A stretch of DNA of 64,000 nucleotides from Oopsacas minuta (Eukaryota > Porifera > Hexactinellida > Lyssacinosida > Leucopsacidae). The notes under the pieces are model-generated. The model was not told the origin of the DNA and searched no databases. It saw only the letters and a list, made by a program, of their open reading frames with translations. Shown one piece after another: positions 35,689 to 47,569 of the stretch. The translations under genes were made by a program, and so were the position numbers. How positions within the stretch are numbered: the first letter of the stretch is position 1; each line of letters opens with the position of its first letter. The DNA lies in contig JAKMXF010000359.1 in NCBI GenBank assembly GCA_024704765.1, forward strand, positions 88,423-152,422, written 5' to 3'.

Positions 35689-37870
35689 CTAAAATTTCTT
35701 TCTGCGTTCATGTATTATAGTCTCTCCTTGTTCAAACATATTTAGCCCATCTGTAGATCGTTTAATAAACTCTTCCATAAGATCTTTTACAGGTAGGCTT
35801 GTTCCCACTAAGTCCCGGTGACTGTTTAGAAACGCAAGACGACCCATGCGTTCATGACCTTGGGTTGACCTCAAGTGTGTGAGTAACCTTCGCAACATAC
35901 TAAAAGCTCTCTCTGCTTCGCATGTCGTCACGGGGAGTACAAGGTACAAAACAAGAGCGGTGCGCAAACCAGGTTATGACCTTCATTCCGGGTTCAACTT
36001 GAGTGTTTTCTTCAGAAATTGTCAGGAAATCTCGATGCCTTCATTATCACAGCGGTTAAACCAAGCTTGCCTTCCCACCTTAGTTGTGCCAATTCTGGAA
36101 GGTCACCATTATAGAATCTCGTCAGCTTTTCTAGGTCCTTATCCACTATGTTCTTATTCTCCAACCCGCATCTCAGCAGCTCATCCACGGTCTTGTAGAG
36201 AATACTGGGTAATGGGAGCCCACGCTGCCGTTTGTAATACCTACAAGCATACTTTGCTATAATCTTACAATTCCTTCTGCATGATAAACATCCAACCAAC
36301 AGGCTTGTACATATCTACATATCTCTTTTGGATCTGAATATCTATTTCCTGGGTGTTTGAATCTATTGGAATACCTCCTCACTCTTTTCGGTTGCTCTAC
36401 GTAGTCGAAAAGGTTGGCGTTGGTCTAATCTAAGATCTCCTGCAGCTTTCTTAACGTCTTTGTAGAAAATCAGGGCATTTTCATTACTGAAAGCTTGGCT
36501 ACTAAGAACAGTCACGAGGCTGTTAACCAACTTTCTGACATCACCAACTGTGATTTCTCGACCTTGACACATAGGGTGAACAGGGTTTGTTAGGGACAAT
36601 ATCTTCTCGAATATCACAATACCAAAATACGTCTCGAATGGTTGAAGAGAAGGCCGAAAAAAGCGTGATTCGGCACGCTTCTCAGGTTTGAGCGTTCTAT
36701 CATCTTGTAGCAATTCAAGAAACTCGACAATCATAGTATATTGCGCCAACAGGCTTTCAATGCTAGAGAGCCTCATTATCCACTCTTTAGACAAAGTGGC
36801 CTCAGTCCGCGCTTGTCAAGTTTGGGGTTCTCCAAAGCTGCCGCAGCTACTATCTCTTTAAACAATACATATCTTTTGGTGGATGTTTTTATGAAGTTGA
36901 TTACTGCACGTACCTTCTCCAACGCGTTTTCCAATTCTCGCACAGATTCCATGCTGTCTTGAACCACCAGATTAATGTTATGCCAAAAACATGATGCCCA
37001 TGACGCTTTAGCGTTCTCAGCGCGAACTTTGGCTTGGAGACCATTGTGGCGTCTAGACATATTAGCTGCTCTATCATATCTCTGCCCCTCATCGCATCAA
37101 ATGGTAATTCAATGCCAGTAAGGCATTCTTAAGAATAGTTAATAAGGTATCAGCGTCTGTAGTAGTTGCCTGAAAGAAGCCAAAAACATATGTATTGAAT
37201 TCAGAACCGCGTTAACGTGGCGGATGCACACACTAACTTGCTCACGTTTCCTGATATCCTGCGTCTCGTTCATTATGACCGAATATAATAAACGGCCCTG
37301 CTTCTTTGCTTCCCCAGCTGTGGATTCTTGTTTCATGAGCGTAATAAAGTATTTAGTTATTTTATCTCTCAACATATTTATTTGTTCGTTTTGAATTTCA
37401 GGACTCATAAATTTTATTCGTGCACTCGAAGAAAACAATATTTTGGCTTCGTCATTGAACCTCGATACCAGAAGAGCAAGGTTTCAGATATTTGAGGTAT
37501 CTTTTTCGTCCCTGTGCCCTAGTCATTGTGTTGCACACGTCTTAACAGAGTCGAATACTGCTCTGAGACCTGTCCTATTGAGCTCAATATCCCCACGCTT
37601 GATCCTCTCAAATCTATGGTCAATGACTGGTGTATTTAGCTCCATTTGATAGATTAACCAAGCCTTTTGGTGGTCGGACTGGTTCTCTACCATATGTCTG
37701 CCTATCAAGTGAGTTTTTACCTTTCTTAAAGCTTCTCCATCCCTCACCATCACCTGTTTTGATCCACTTTGAGGTGCCTCGTGTATTACCCTTCTCAATG
37801 GGTCGTATCCAATTATTCATGATTGCTCTACGCCTACGGCGCAATTACAAGTCTCCATGTCCTCATTGAG
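35689..37870 (-). pseudogene. hAT transposase (DUF4371/ZMYM1-like), many frameshifts
   Basis: Minus-strand blocks in order: an N-terminal piece (37798-37523, HLIGRHMVENQSDHQKAW); SSARIKFMSPEIQNEQINML and LYSVIMNETQDIRKREQVSV (37438-37139, DUF4371 core, with the Asp-Glu region read as NETQD); a GQRYDRAANMSRRHNGLQAK and FWHNINLVVQDS block (37090-36900); a helical block (36794-36363); and the dimerisation end VTTCEAERAFSMLRRLLTHL with MGRLAFLNSHRD (35967-35689). The canonical core is DE..D and GQ.YDGA.NMSG, so several key residues are changed. At least five frame changes make it inactive. It is a different, older family than the 7-17 kb hAT pair. The DD37D mariner copy at 38082 lies just upstream of it. 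Confidence 0.85.
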
Positions 37871-38081
37871 TTTACACCACTGCTTTTGCATATAGCTCGT
37901 AGTATACTCATCTTTTTTGAAAGCCATATGCTCAGGAATGTTCTCTAAATCATGCAGGTCAGGGAGAACACAATCCTTTAAGTTAGTTTCGTAGATTTGG
38001 GGAGGGGTAGTTGGAGGAATCTCTTGGACCGAAAGTGAAATAGGAGCGAGGCATGCAAGTTCCAGTTACCCCATAATTATA

Positions 38082-39396
38082 CAAAGTGACAGTTAAGTTC
38101 TGATGCATAGTTCCAATAGATCTGATACGCTTCCAATATATTCTATTACAATTTCTATCATTTATATTCTAACATATATGTCTTCCTGTTATGCTCAAAC
38201 AGTAATCTAAATCTACATACGCATAAAATCAGAAATTTCAACATGGAAGTAAAGAGGTCAAAAATTATCACATTATTTATGAACGGGAGCACACAGAGCG
38301 AGATTTCGAAAAATCTGAAAAATGAAAAGATCAACAGATTATTCATTTATCGTACTATTAAACGATATAACGATACCAAAAGTGTGGAGGACAAGCCTCG
38401 TTCTGGCCGACCGGCGACAGTTCGTACGAGAGCACTAAGGGAAAAACTCCGCAGTAAAATCCGCCGAAATCCCAGGCGGTCAATCCGGAAGATGGCAAGG
38501 GAATACCCTGTTAATCGCGAAACATTGCGAAAGATGATACATGAGGACCTGGGACTTAAATCACTCAAACGGCAAACAGTTCATCATCTCACTCCCACTC
38601 TTCGAATAAAAAGACTTGAAAGGTGCAAAAAGCTTCTGCGGCGCCTCATAAATGAAGATTCTGTACAGATATTGTTTTCGGACGAGAAGATATTCACGGT
38701 AGATGAAGCAACTAACCGTCAAAATGATAGAATGATTGTGTCGCCATGCAAAGACATCCCTGAGAGCATTAAATTCATCGATCGAGTGCAAAGACCGCTT
38801 TCTGTGATGGTCTGGGCTGGGGTGTCAGCAGATTCTCGGACAAAATTGATTTTTGTCCCACAAGGGGTCAAAATTAACTCGCAAACATATAAAGAGAGTT
38901 TATTCTTGAGCCTGTAATCAAATCTGCTGGTTCATCCTTGTTCAAAAACACACCCTGGATATTCCAGCAGGACTCTGCGCCAGCGCATGCCTCGAAAGGC
39001 AACTCAATCCTGGCTTTTAGGGGAAAATATTGACTTTTTGTCCAAGGGAAGAATGGCCTCCTTCAAGTCCGGATTTGAATCCACTTGACTATTCCATCTG
39101 GGGGACTTTACAGAGCAGAGCCTGCGCTACTCCGCATGGAAATTTGGAATCTCTGCGGGAGGCTTTGATTATAGAATGGGAGAAAATTCCGTAAGAAGAA
39201 CTCCGTAAATCTGTCCAATGGTTTCAAGGACGACTTAAAGCTGTAGTAAAGGCAAAAGGCGGTTATATCGAATAGAATTGGATAGGAAGATTTATTATAA
39301 TATGCTTTAACTGTCAGTGAAAATTTGGATTGAAAGAATAACTAGTTTAGGAATAAACAGAGTATATTCGTGGATCAGAACTTAATTGTCACCCTG
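38082..39396 (+). mobile_element. DD37D mariner-like element, copy 2
   Basis: 1315 bp from CAAAGTGACAGTTAAGTTCT (38082, with two substitutions against the other ends) to ...CTTAATTGTCACCCTG (39396). TA on both sides. Opposite orientation and very similar in sequence to 4478-5790. Confidence 0.93.
38243..39194 (+). pseudogene. DD37D transposase copy 2, frameshifted
   Basis: ATG at 38243; 224-codon frame with the same helix-turn-helix, GRPATVRT, FSDEKIFTVD and VMVWAGVSAD motifs as copy 1. It ends at the same place (YKESLFLSL). Beyond this, IFQQDSAPAHAS is read without the stop present in copy 1, but an extra G after the AAA of this block shifts the frame here and not in copy 1. The end SPDLNPLDYSIW and EWEKIP (stop at 39192) are in a further frame. 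The shared first frameshift predates the two insertions; the other lesions are private to each copy. Confidence 0.9.
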
Positions 39397-39398
39397 TA

Positions 39399-41172
39399 TT
39401 TATCACTAAAAAATGCTTTGACAATTACATTTTATGCTCAGTACGAATCTGGTGGTTGATGTGATTTTGAAAGGTTATTGTTTTGAATATCTTGTGTGAT
39501 TGGCCTATAGTCGCTATCATCAAGTAATTTTCCAAAGTCCGTAATTTCTCAGCTTTGGAACAGTGATTTTGACTGAACGGGTTCGAATTACCTTCAAAAC
39601 AATTGTTCTCATATTTTATCTACAAGTACCTTAACACCGTATTTCCAGCTTTATTTTCAGGGTTTAGTACCAGACTTACTACGACGACTCTGGAACAGGG
39701 TTAATTTATGATAACAAATTGTTTGATTTTTTATGTCGCACTAACCTTTGAATCCATGGTATAAATATTGATATCAATGGATAAAGTCATTCATTACAGA
39801 GTTTCACAATTGGAGTATTGCTTTTCCATATTTGCTAAGTTACCACTAGATTACGACTTTTCTGTCTGGAAGTAATTTCAAGATATAGACTGTGACAAAA
39901 TATACTATTTAATTTTGTTAATACAATAAAATTTGGATATTTTAACACATCTTTGCACGAATAATTTGTTAACACTGTAAGATTTATGGTATATCCGTGT
40001 CTAATTTGGATTCTATGAATTTGAAAATTCAGTATCAGATTTCCTATTTAGAGACCAAATGAAAATGAAGAAATTTTTCAATCCATGACATCGTGCCACT
40101 TTTCCATTTACAGCCATTATGATAGCTTTCACTAAGACACACTGGGTTTGAAATTTCTATTCATACAGAATTCTAAGAATTTCCTTAGGATTGATTTACA
40201 ATTGTGAACATTGATTCTTTGGTATTTATGTGGTATTTATGTAATTATTCATTAACAATTACGTGCTTTCTTTCTATTCTATAAATATATTGGAAGTTTC
40301 GATAATTGCAAATATTTTGCGTTCATTTCAACTATATTATTGCACCAATTTTTCATGATATTTACATCATATCCTCTCAATTAGTTATTCTCACAAGTTC
40401 AGATGATCTTATGGTGCGTCATAGAATTTCGGGATCACACTAATCCTCTTTTGGCGCTTCTTCGTTGCTCGCTACAAGGTTACTCGGTCTACATTCAGAG
40501 TTATTGATGGATTAGAAAGGGTTACAATTCCACCCACAATTAGATTACACGCTGCACTAACGGGCAGACGACAGTTCATTGAGCGCTCTTCATTTTTGAA
40601 GTCGCTCCCGCTCTGAATAAGGAGCAGCGCTCGCTCCTTACACAAAAACGCATTGCCCTCCGGCTCCCGCACCGAGTAAAAACGGTGCTCGCTCTAATTG
40701 TTCTCATTTTCATCCTTTCAGATTTACATGAGATTTGTATTTAAGTAATCAGGGGGGAGATAACCATTATACATTCGAGAAATTACCAAATGTGGAACGT
40801 CAACACACTTCGATACATTGTGAATTTTACAAAAGTGTCCCAGCATCTATTTTTAATCAAATGTTTACTGAATTTTCTGCAGAATATCTATGAACTTTGT
40901 GAATTGTTTGCAATTATGTAGGTCCGCGCTCCTTTAATGCTCTGGAAACGACTATTCAGTCTGGGCTTGCTTTACAATTTTCAGCTACAGCGACCTTTCA
41001 AACTAATGTCATTCATCTATTGTGTTTATATACTTATATAATCATACTTTTAGTACTTAAATAGTCCTTCTGAAGTCATTTTACGCATTTTTGCATTTAT
41101 TAGATCATCGTATAATCATTGTGCAATATTTTTTCTTGATTATGAACTACCACATTGAATTACCATCTTGAG
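39399..41172. other. No gene seen
   Basis: AT-rich. At 40440-40710 there is an unusual patch rich in GCGCTC, GCTCCCGCTC and GAGCG words in both orientations, in the style of hAT subterminal repeats, but no paired ends could be fixed. Confidence 0.4.
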
Positions 41173-41305
41173 CTGCGGTTCCCAACCTTTTTCATCCCTC
41201 GGCCCCCTATACCAATTTTAACACATTGTGTTGACCCCTTCTATAGACTCCGATAGATCCTGTGGTCTACCAACGTGTCCATGGATCCCAGGTTGGGAAC
41301 CGCTA
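41173..41305. mobile_element. hAT-type MITE, 133 bp
   Basis: Ends CTGCGGTTCCCAACCTTTTT and inverted ...CCCAGGTTGGGAACCGCTA are close to the common hAT form CAGCGGTTCCCAACC. Flanks ATCTTGAG and ATCTAGGG match at 6 of 8 positions, a decayed target duplication. Confidence 0.75.
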
Positions 41306-42142
41306 ATCTAGGGTGAAAGTATAATCTCAACTGCTAAAAATTATATTTTTGAGAACTCTCTACCTCACTTAATACTATATTAATTGGCTTAAATTCTTAG
41401 AATTGATTAATTGTTATGATTTGGATTTAGATTTTGTGAATATGGCTCCAAATGTCATATAAATATTGGATGGAAAACTTGAATATAGTTATTTGTAACG
41501 CTACATAGCGCGATTAGACATCAGTGGCTAGTAAATATGATTTCTCTGTCGAATCGTGACACAATTAGTATTAAGTTATCAAGCATAAACCTTGTTCATT
41601 GTCAAAAATTGTCCAAACCCTATTTGATCTTTGATCAATATATGAATATTTGAAGTGGTATAAATAATAATTTGGCACCAATTGGACAAAACTTTATGTC
41701 AAACCTCATCTAGAATGTCTGACAAACAAAATTACATCGTTATATTTTCCTTCATATATTTTGAACTCATTGCACGCTAACATACGCTTGAGAGCACGAA
41801 TTTTTGGGTCTCAACTCAAGTTTGTTAGCTCTGCACAACCTCTAGGTTGGTTATATACTTCAGAAGTCCACAAGTAGTTTAGTTTGGGAACTAGTATACT
41901 TGTCTTACTTTGCTCCCCTATTCCGCATTTCCAAGAGGCAATCCAACAGCCTCATCACTAAAGTTGTGACTCAATAGGACTAATTAATGGATGTAATAAA
42001 GTTCCTTGTTTTACTCTCTATGATCAGAAAATATATTCTATTGTTGATTTCGCATTCACCGATATATATAGACACTTATTAGGAGTATTATATCAAGAAG
42101 ATATTAATATTTGAGGAAAATCTTTCTTAGTGTGGCACCATC
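41306..42142. other. No gene seen
   Basis: AT-rich spacer between a MITE and a mariner. Confidence 0.5.
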
Positions 42143-42144
42143 TA

Positions 42145-43475
42145 CAAAGGGAATTCAATTAGTTCGTAACCTTAGCTATTGCTGTTATTGTTTAATCACA
42201 TGTATTTACTATTTGCATCTCATTTATAGCTTAGATTTCGTCTATTTACGACACTATACTTTGTGGAGATTGATCTAATATCTTTTGAGATACACCCTTT
42301 TGAAGATAGTTTATAGCAACCACAGAGGGCTTATAGCTTCATAATCTAATAAATTTCTACTTAAACAAAGAGCATACATCAAAATCCGCTCATTACTCTG
42401 CGATACGCCTAGGAATATTAACCAAGATGTTGTACAGGTATATGGTGGGGAGGTCTGTTCGAAATCAACCGTTAAGAGGTGGAGTCTACGTTTTCGTGAA
42501 GTTGGGGTGTCGGTTGAAGATGACCCTCGGTTAGAGCAACCTATAATTGCTACTACTGCAAACAATATTGCTCTGTAGCTGAAATGTGTGACTCTGATCC
42601 CCATATTACGATAGAGCAGTTAGCTACTAGCTTAACCTTGTCAACGGGAAGTGTTCATACAATTCCGACCATGCATCTTGGTATGTCCAAGGTTTGCTTA
42701 CGTTGGGTCCCACATTTGTTTAATCTGACTCAAAAAAAGACCCGGGTGAGAATTGCAAAAAAACTGCTTGAAAAGTATGACCAGTGTAGTGAGAGGCGAC
42801 TATTTGAAATATGTACCGGTGATGAGACGTGGATAAGATATTCAGGGCCAACTTGCAAAGAACAGAACAAGGTATGGATTGTAAAAGGAGTTCTCCCCCA
42901 GCACTACCAAGTCCGGATCATTGGGCCACCAAAGTAATGTACACCATATTTTTCGATGCACATGGTCCAGTCTACCAAATCTGTACTCCTAAGGGGCAAA
43001 TAGTTACCGGGCACTTTTATGCAACAGTTGTTATTCCGGAAATCAAAAAACATTATATTGAACGTCGGCCAGCCACGGGTCTTAGAGGAATCAAAATTTT
43101 GCATGATAATGCCAGACCGCACAATCTAATGCAGTCAAGGAAAAAATTGCTTCTATAGGTCTTGAGGAATTGGAACATCCACGCTATAGCCCTGACCTAT
43201 CACCGTGCGACTTTTGGCTGTTCGATGGGCTCAAAAAGCACCTAGCAGGTACAGTTTTTGGAGAACGGATGCAAATTAGAAGAGCCATCCAACGGTACCT
43301 CAGAGACATACTACAAGAAGAGTATAAGAAATCATTTTTCAAGTGGATAGAGCGTTTAAAGCTTGTAGCTGAGCACAAGGGAAACTACTTTGAACATATG
43401 TAGTAGTATTTGAGGCTTATCTCACTTATATAATACAAATATTCTAAGAGTTACGAATTAAATGAATACCCTTTG
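42145..43475 (+). mobile_element. DD34D mariner element, decayed
   Basis: 1331 bp. CAAAGGGAATTCAATTAGTT (42145, after TA) matches the inverted right end ...AAATGAATACCCTTTG (43475); the following dinucleotide is AA instead of TA. Transposase on the + strand in several frames. Confidence 0.88.
42332..43403 (+). pseudogene. DD34D mariner transposase, frameshifted
   Basis: Blocks in changing frames: a helix-turn-helix region before 42590; ITIEQLATSLTLSTGSVHTI (42600); CTGDETWIRYSGP (first Asp, near 42820); MYTIFFDAHGPVYQI; IKILHDNARPHNLM (second Asp, near 43100); then HPRYSPDLSPCDFWLFDGLK (third Asp, near 43200) and the C-terminal EHKGNYFEHM ending 43403. Counting across the frame change gives 34 residues between the last two Asp, the standard mariner spacing. 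At least three frame changes; inactive. Confidence 0.88.
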
Positions 43476-43477
43476 AA

Positions 43478-45714
43478 TTTATAGAGATACAGATTATCTC
43501 TTAGGTTTACTGCGAAAATTTCACCATTCTTTGAGAATTTCTGCATATTTTGAGTTGGAAAAGGGGAAATAGCTGAAATCTCGGGGAAATATTTAATCCA
43601 GGATTAAAATCCGACATTTTGTAAATGGGGTTGGTAATTATGCTGGCCCCCTAGCGCCGCCATTGCTTTCTGCATTATTTTATCACTTTCATTCGAGACA
43701 GCTTGTTTTATTATACATAGATAGAAGGGTGCTTTTTCCTTAATCCCTGATTAAGGATTTTCATTCTGTCTCTTATTATTTTTCTTTTTCGGATATAGTT
43801 TTCTGGATAATATTGTAAGAATCTCACAACCTCATTACTCACCATCTATTGATGACATTCTAAGATCGAGGAAAGCGACTACAGGGATTCAAGAGTATCC
43901 TTTTGATATATCCAGTATAACTTTCAGGTTCAAGTTTGTTATTATCATGCTTCTCTTGCTTTGTCGTCTAGGGGATATTCATAGCCATGGCCTACTATAA
44001 TACGGCTGTACATGCTGCCGAATCAAGGAGAAAAATGAGAGTCCAGGTGTTGAAAATTGAAAATGTGTCGAGGCTGATAAACTGAAAAATACATGTGATA
44101 TGCATTAGGAATATATTATCGCATTAACAAAGTAGTGCTAAAGTATACATATATGTAGTTAATTATGTGATTAGTCATAAGTTTGGAATGTGCTATTATT
44201 CGCAAACAAATTCAAGTTCTAAACTGTATTTAGACATTATTTCCTTCATCTGTGATGTCCCATTGGTATATATTGGATTGAATTAATGTATGTGGTTCGA
44301 AAATTTCGATACATGAACGGAATGTGATCATACTCCTGCGCTGCTAAACAAAGGAATTTTGTCATATTTAAGTCATAACTCGATAACTATAAATCTTATC
44401 GATCTATAGTTGGTACTAGTGTTCTCGCAATATGTTACTTCATATTAATGAATAATATCTTTTAATGGTCTATATTCAATATATTTTGAGGAATTTACTT
44501 TTGATAACATGAAAGGAGGGTATACATAAATAATAATGTACATATCTAATAATTTATTTATTGTACCCCATTACTATTCGTTAATTGTAACTAACAATTT
44601 CCGCAAGCACTCGTATCTACTATTGATAGGTAGTACGTATTTATAGTTTTTGAGTTATGGCTTCAATATGACAAAACATATTTCCTTAGCAACACACCAA
44701 TGTCATCACATTCCGAACATGATATCAAAATTTTTGAATCCATTACATTAAATTCATCATAACATATATCAATCAAGCATTAAAGCAGTTCCTAAATACT
44801 GTTTAGAACTTGCATTTGTTAGGCTAATAATTGCACATTTCGCAACCTCATTATCATATATTTGACCACATGAATGTATACTATGATACTACGTTGCCTG
44901 TTACTAATATATTCAAAATGCCTATCACACACATTTTACAGTTTATCAGCCTTTGCAAATTGAACTCTTCTAAAGTGATCCTTATTTTTTCCATGATTCT
45001 GCAGCATGTATTGCTGTATTTTATTAGGTTGCAGAGCACTACATCCCTTGAATTGAAACTTTTTGTTGAAATCCTTTATTATCCAGGTTACATCTAAAAT
45101 ACATCCCTGGCCGGCTTCGATGCTCTCTAACAGCTGCAAATTTTTCGATTTTATATCTATTTGCTTCCCAATATTTTTATAAAATATTCATAGAATTTTA
45201 CCAGTGTGAAGTTAGAAGAGTATTAGACCAGAGCCACTTCTGCCACATATTTAACTGACTTCTAGTTATAAGATTCGAATGAAATTAATTTCATTCAGTA
45301 GTGAGTAGTGAAATGTTAGTCGTGTCTCGAATACTCCTGGAAAAGTTGCCATTTTCGACTTCAAAAAGGTGAGGAAATCTAGATTTTGGTGTTGGAATTG
45401 GTTAAAACGAGGTGGTAAATTGATCCTGTTCCTTTTCGTTACGAATATAATATTTTGGCCGTAATCGGTAATAGTAGAGTAATTTTGAATATTGACGTGT
45501 CATGAAGCTGTCTTTTTGGGCCTTTTTAACCATACTAATGAGATAGGTTCCGACCATCCCGGACTCTTTATCAAAGTGAGAGAGCTTCGCAAGTTCCGTT
45601 TTGTTAAAACTTTCTTTCGAAATCAAATAATGATCAATTTTTACTTCAAATATTAGCAACTAAGCTCTCTAATTTGCAGACATACTCTGACATGTTCCCA
45701 ATTTATTTCATCAA
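43478..45714. other. No gene supported
   Basis: AT-rich. Frames at 44831-45097 (plus), 44936-45139 and 45402-45659 (minus) show no known motif. The last two look more protein-like than most (charged, few low-complexity runs) but lack splice or family evidence. Confidence 0.4.
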
Positions 45715-45717
45715 TAA

Positions 45718-47085
45718 CGCTGATATATAAAATTGTAAAAGTTTTTGATGATTAAATAAAAATGGCTGAAATTGAAGAATTTGAAGGGATTGTTTATGAA
45801 TGCGTTAAGTATGTATTCACAACAGGTCCAGAATTTGTAATTTTCTGGTTGGAAGATTGCACCAATATGCGATTTACTATATGAAATTAAACATACATTT
45901 ATGTTTAGTACCCACTAAACCATATTAATATTAACTATCACTAGTGCGCTATGCTTCCTTGCGCTACGCGGATTCTAACACTTCGTGTCCGTACTCGGCC
46001 TTCGGCCCTCGCTTAAGACTATTCGTTTGTGTGATATTCGAAATCAGCGTCCCGATTACCCCACAATAACCGTTGACGTTTCTAGGATAATTTTAAAATT
46101 TGTTTACTTTTTGTTTACCTATTATTCATATAAACTACTAAAATTTGTATGACAAATCCATAAGTGTGATTCGGATTCAGCATATTCGCTAACCTTTAGT
46201 CAAGTTTATGAAATTTGTATATTTTCTTGATTAACACCATAGATATATAGATACATGCATTTTTGCAACTACGAATTCCACATTCCATTCCAGCTTCCTT
46301 AGCAACGGACAAACGGACAGACAGACAGACAAACAGATAGCAGCGACAATTATAGTATCTGGACTACTATCATTGTCACTGCAAATGTCCAATATTTCAA
46401 ATGGAACTGTACAGGTAGGTCCTCTGAATGTGGAACTGGCCTAATGGCGGACGGTACGTCTGGTTACGCAATAGTGGATTTATTCTTTATTGTGATACCA
46501 TCAATTTTCGTCATACAGAAATGACAATCCGAAAGAAGACACATTGGTTCTCTCCATATCATTGGAACCTCAAACGGGATTATATTTCTCTTCCCAGCAT
46601 ACTACAAGCGTCTTTCAGGCATTGTGTGGAGCCCACGGCTTATCTTGATCCCCAAGATGGCATCCAAAATAAGCGAAATAACAGCTTTCTACAGCCTTTG
46701 TGATTTTGTCATTGGTTCGTTGTAGTATACCTCCCACAAATATAACAAAACTTTTCGGAGAATTTTTGCAAACCAGAGAAGCCATAAACAATAAAATGAA
46801 CGAAATAAACTAAATGTCGAGTGGAATAAAACAGATTATAACTACTATTAGAGGCAATTTAGATCATGTAAGCAATGAAACCAAATAAATTGGATGTTGA
46901 TGTGTAGAATTGAATTTAGAAATATTTTTGACCATGTGGTCAATTAAAAGATCGATATAACTAAAATAGAAATTTCTTACTTTTAGTACCCTGAGAATGA
47001 AAAACAGATCATAATTCCCAAAATATATCTTCACTATGCAAAAATAATAGAGAAAGAAGATCATCAACAATGTTGTATATCAGTG
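45718..47085. mobile_element. Element X, copy 2 (non-autonomous, TAA target)
   Basis: 1368 bp with ends CGCTGATATATAAAATTGT (left) and, inverted, CACTGATATACAACATTGT (right); TAA at 45715-45717 and 47086-47088. Colinear with copy 1 over its whole length, with scattered substitutions and small indels. Confidence 0.85.
46415..46675 (-). pseudogene. Captured protein fragment in element X copy 2
   Basis: Same minus-strand N-terminal fragment of the 27.9-29.4 kb protein family as in copy 1, again with stops. Its presence in both X copies means it was part of the element before they spread. Confidence 0.7.
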
Positions 47086-47088
47086 TAA

Positions 47089-47561
47089 TATTTATAGTAA
47101 TGACAAAGATGAATTCAATTCTCTACGAGTATATCTTTTTTTTTTCAATTTTTCAGTTTTCGATTTTGATGTCATTAATTGAGCTTATATTTCTTGATTC
47201 ATAGTCTTCTCTATATAAGGCCAACCATCAACCTAGAATTTTTGACTAGGTATATAGAAGTTTACTGTATATATTATATTTGTATACAGAATGGTTTCAT
47301 ATTGCATGAATAGTACTTATCTGCCCAAATACATGTATTACTGATATGTATAATATCATGTGTCCAAACCTAAAGAGAAAAATTTCAAAATATGACAATT
47401 TCTTGTAAAATAATGTACGAAATGATGTGACGATGCTTTTGTCAAACATATTATTATTTTGTCAAGATAAAGTTAGAAGGTTTATGAGTTACAATTATTA
47501 ACATCCACTTGTACTCACCATGGTTGCTAGTAATTTTTCAATATCCATTTATATGTCAAAA
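47089..47561. other. No gene seen
   Basis: AT-rich; an oligo-T run near 47136-47145. Confidence 0.5.
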
Positions 47562-47569
47562 CCCTCAAT

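Noticed and set aside
40440-40710. Structural RNA suggested by GC-rich GAGCG/CGCTC words
   Set aside because: The words look like hAT subterminal repeats and no consistent fold was evident.
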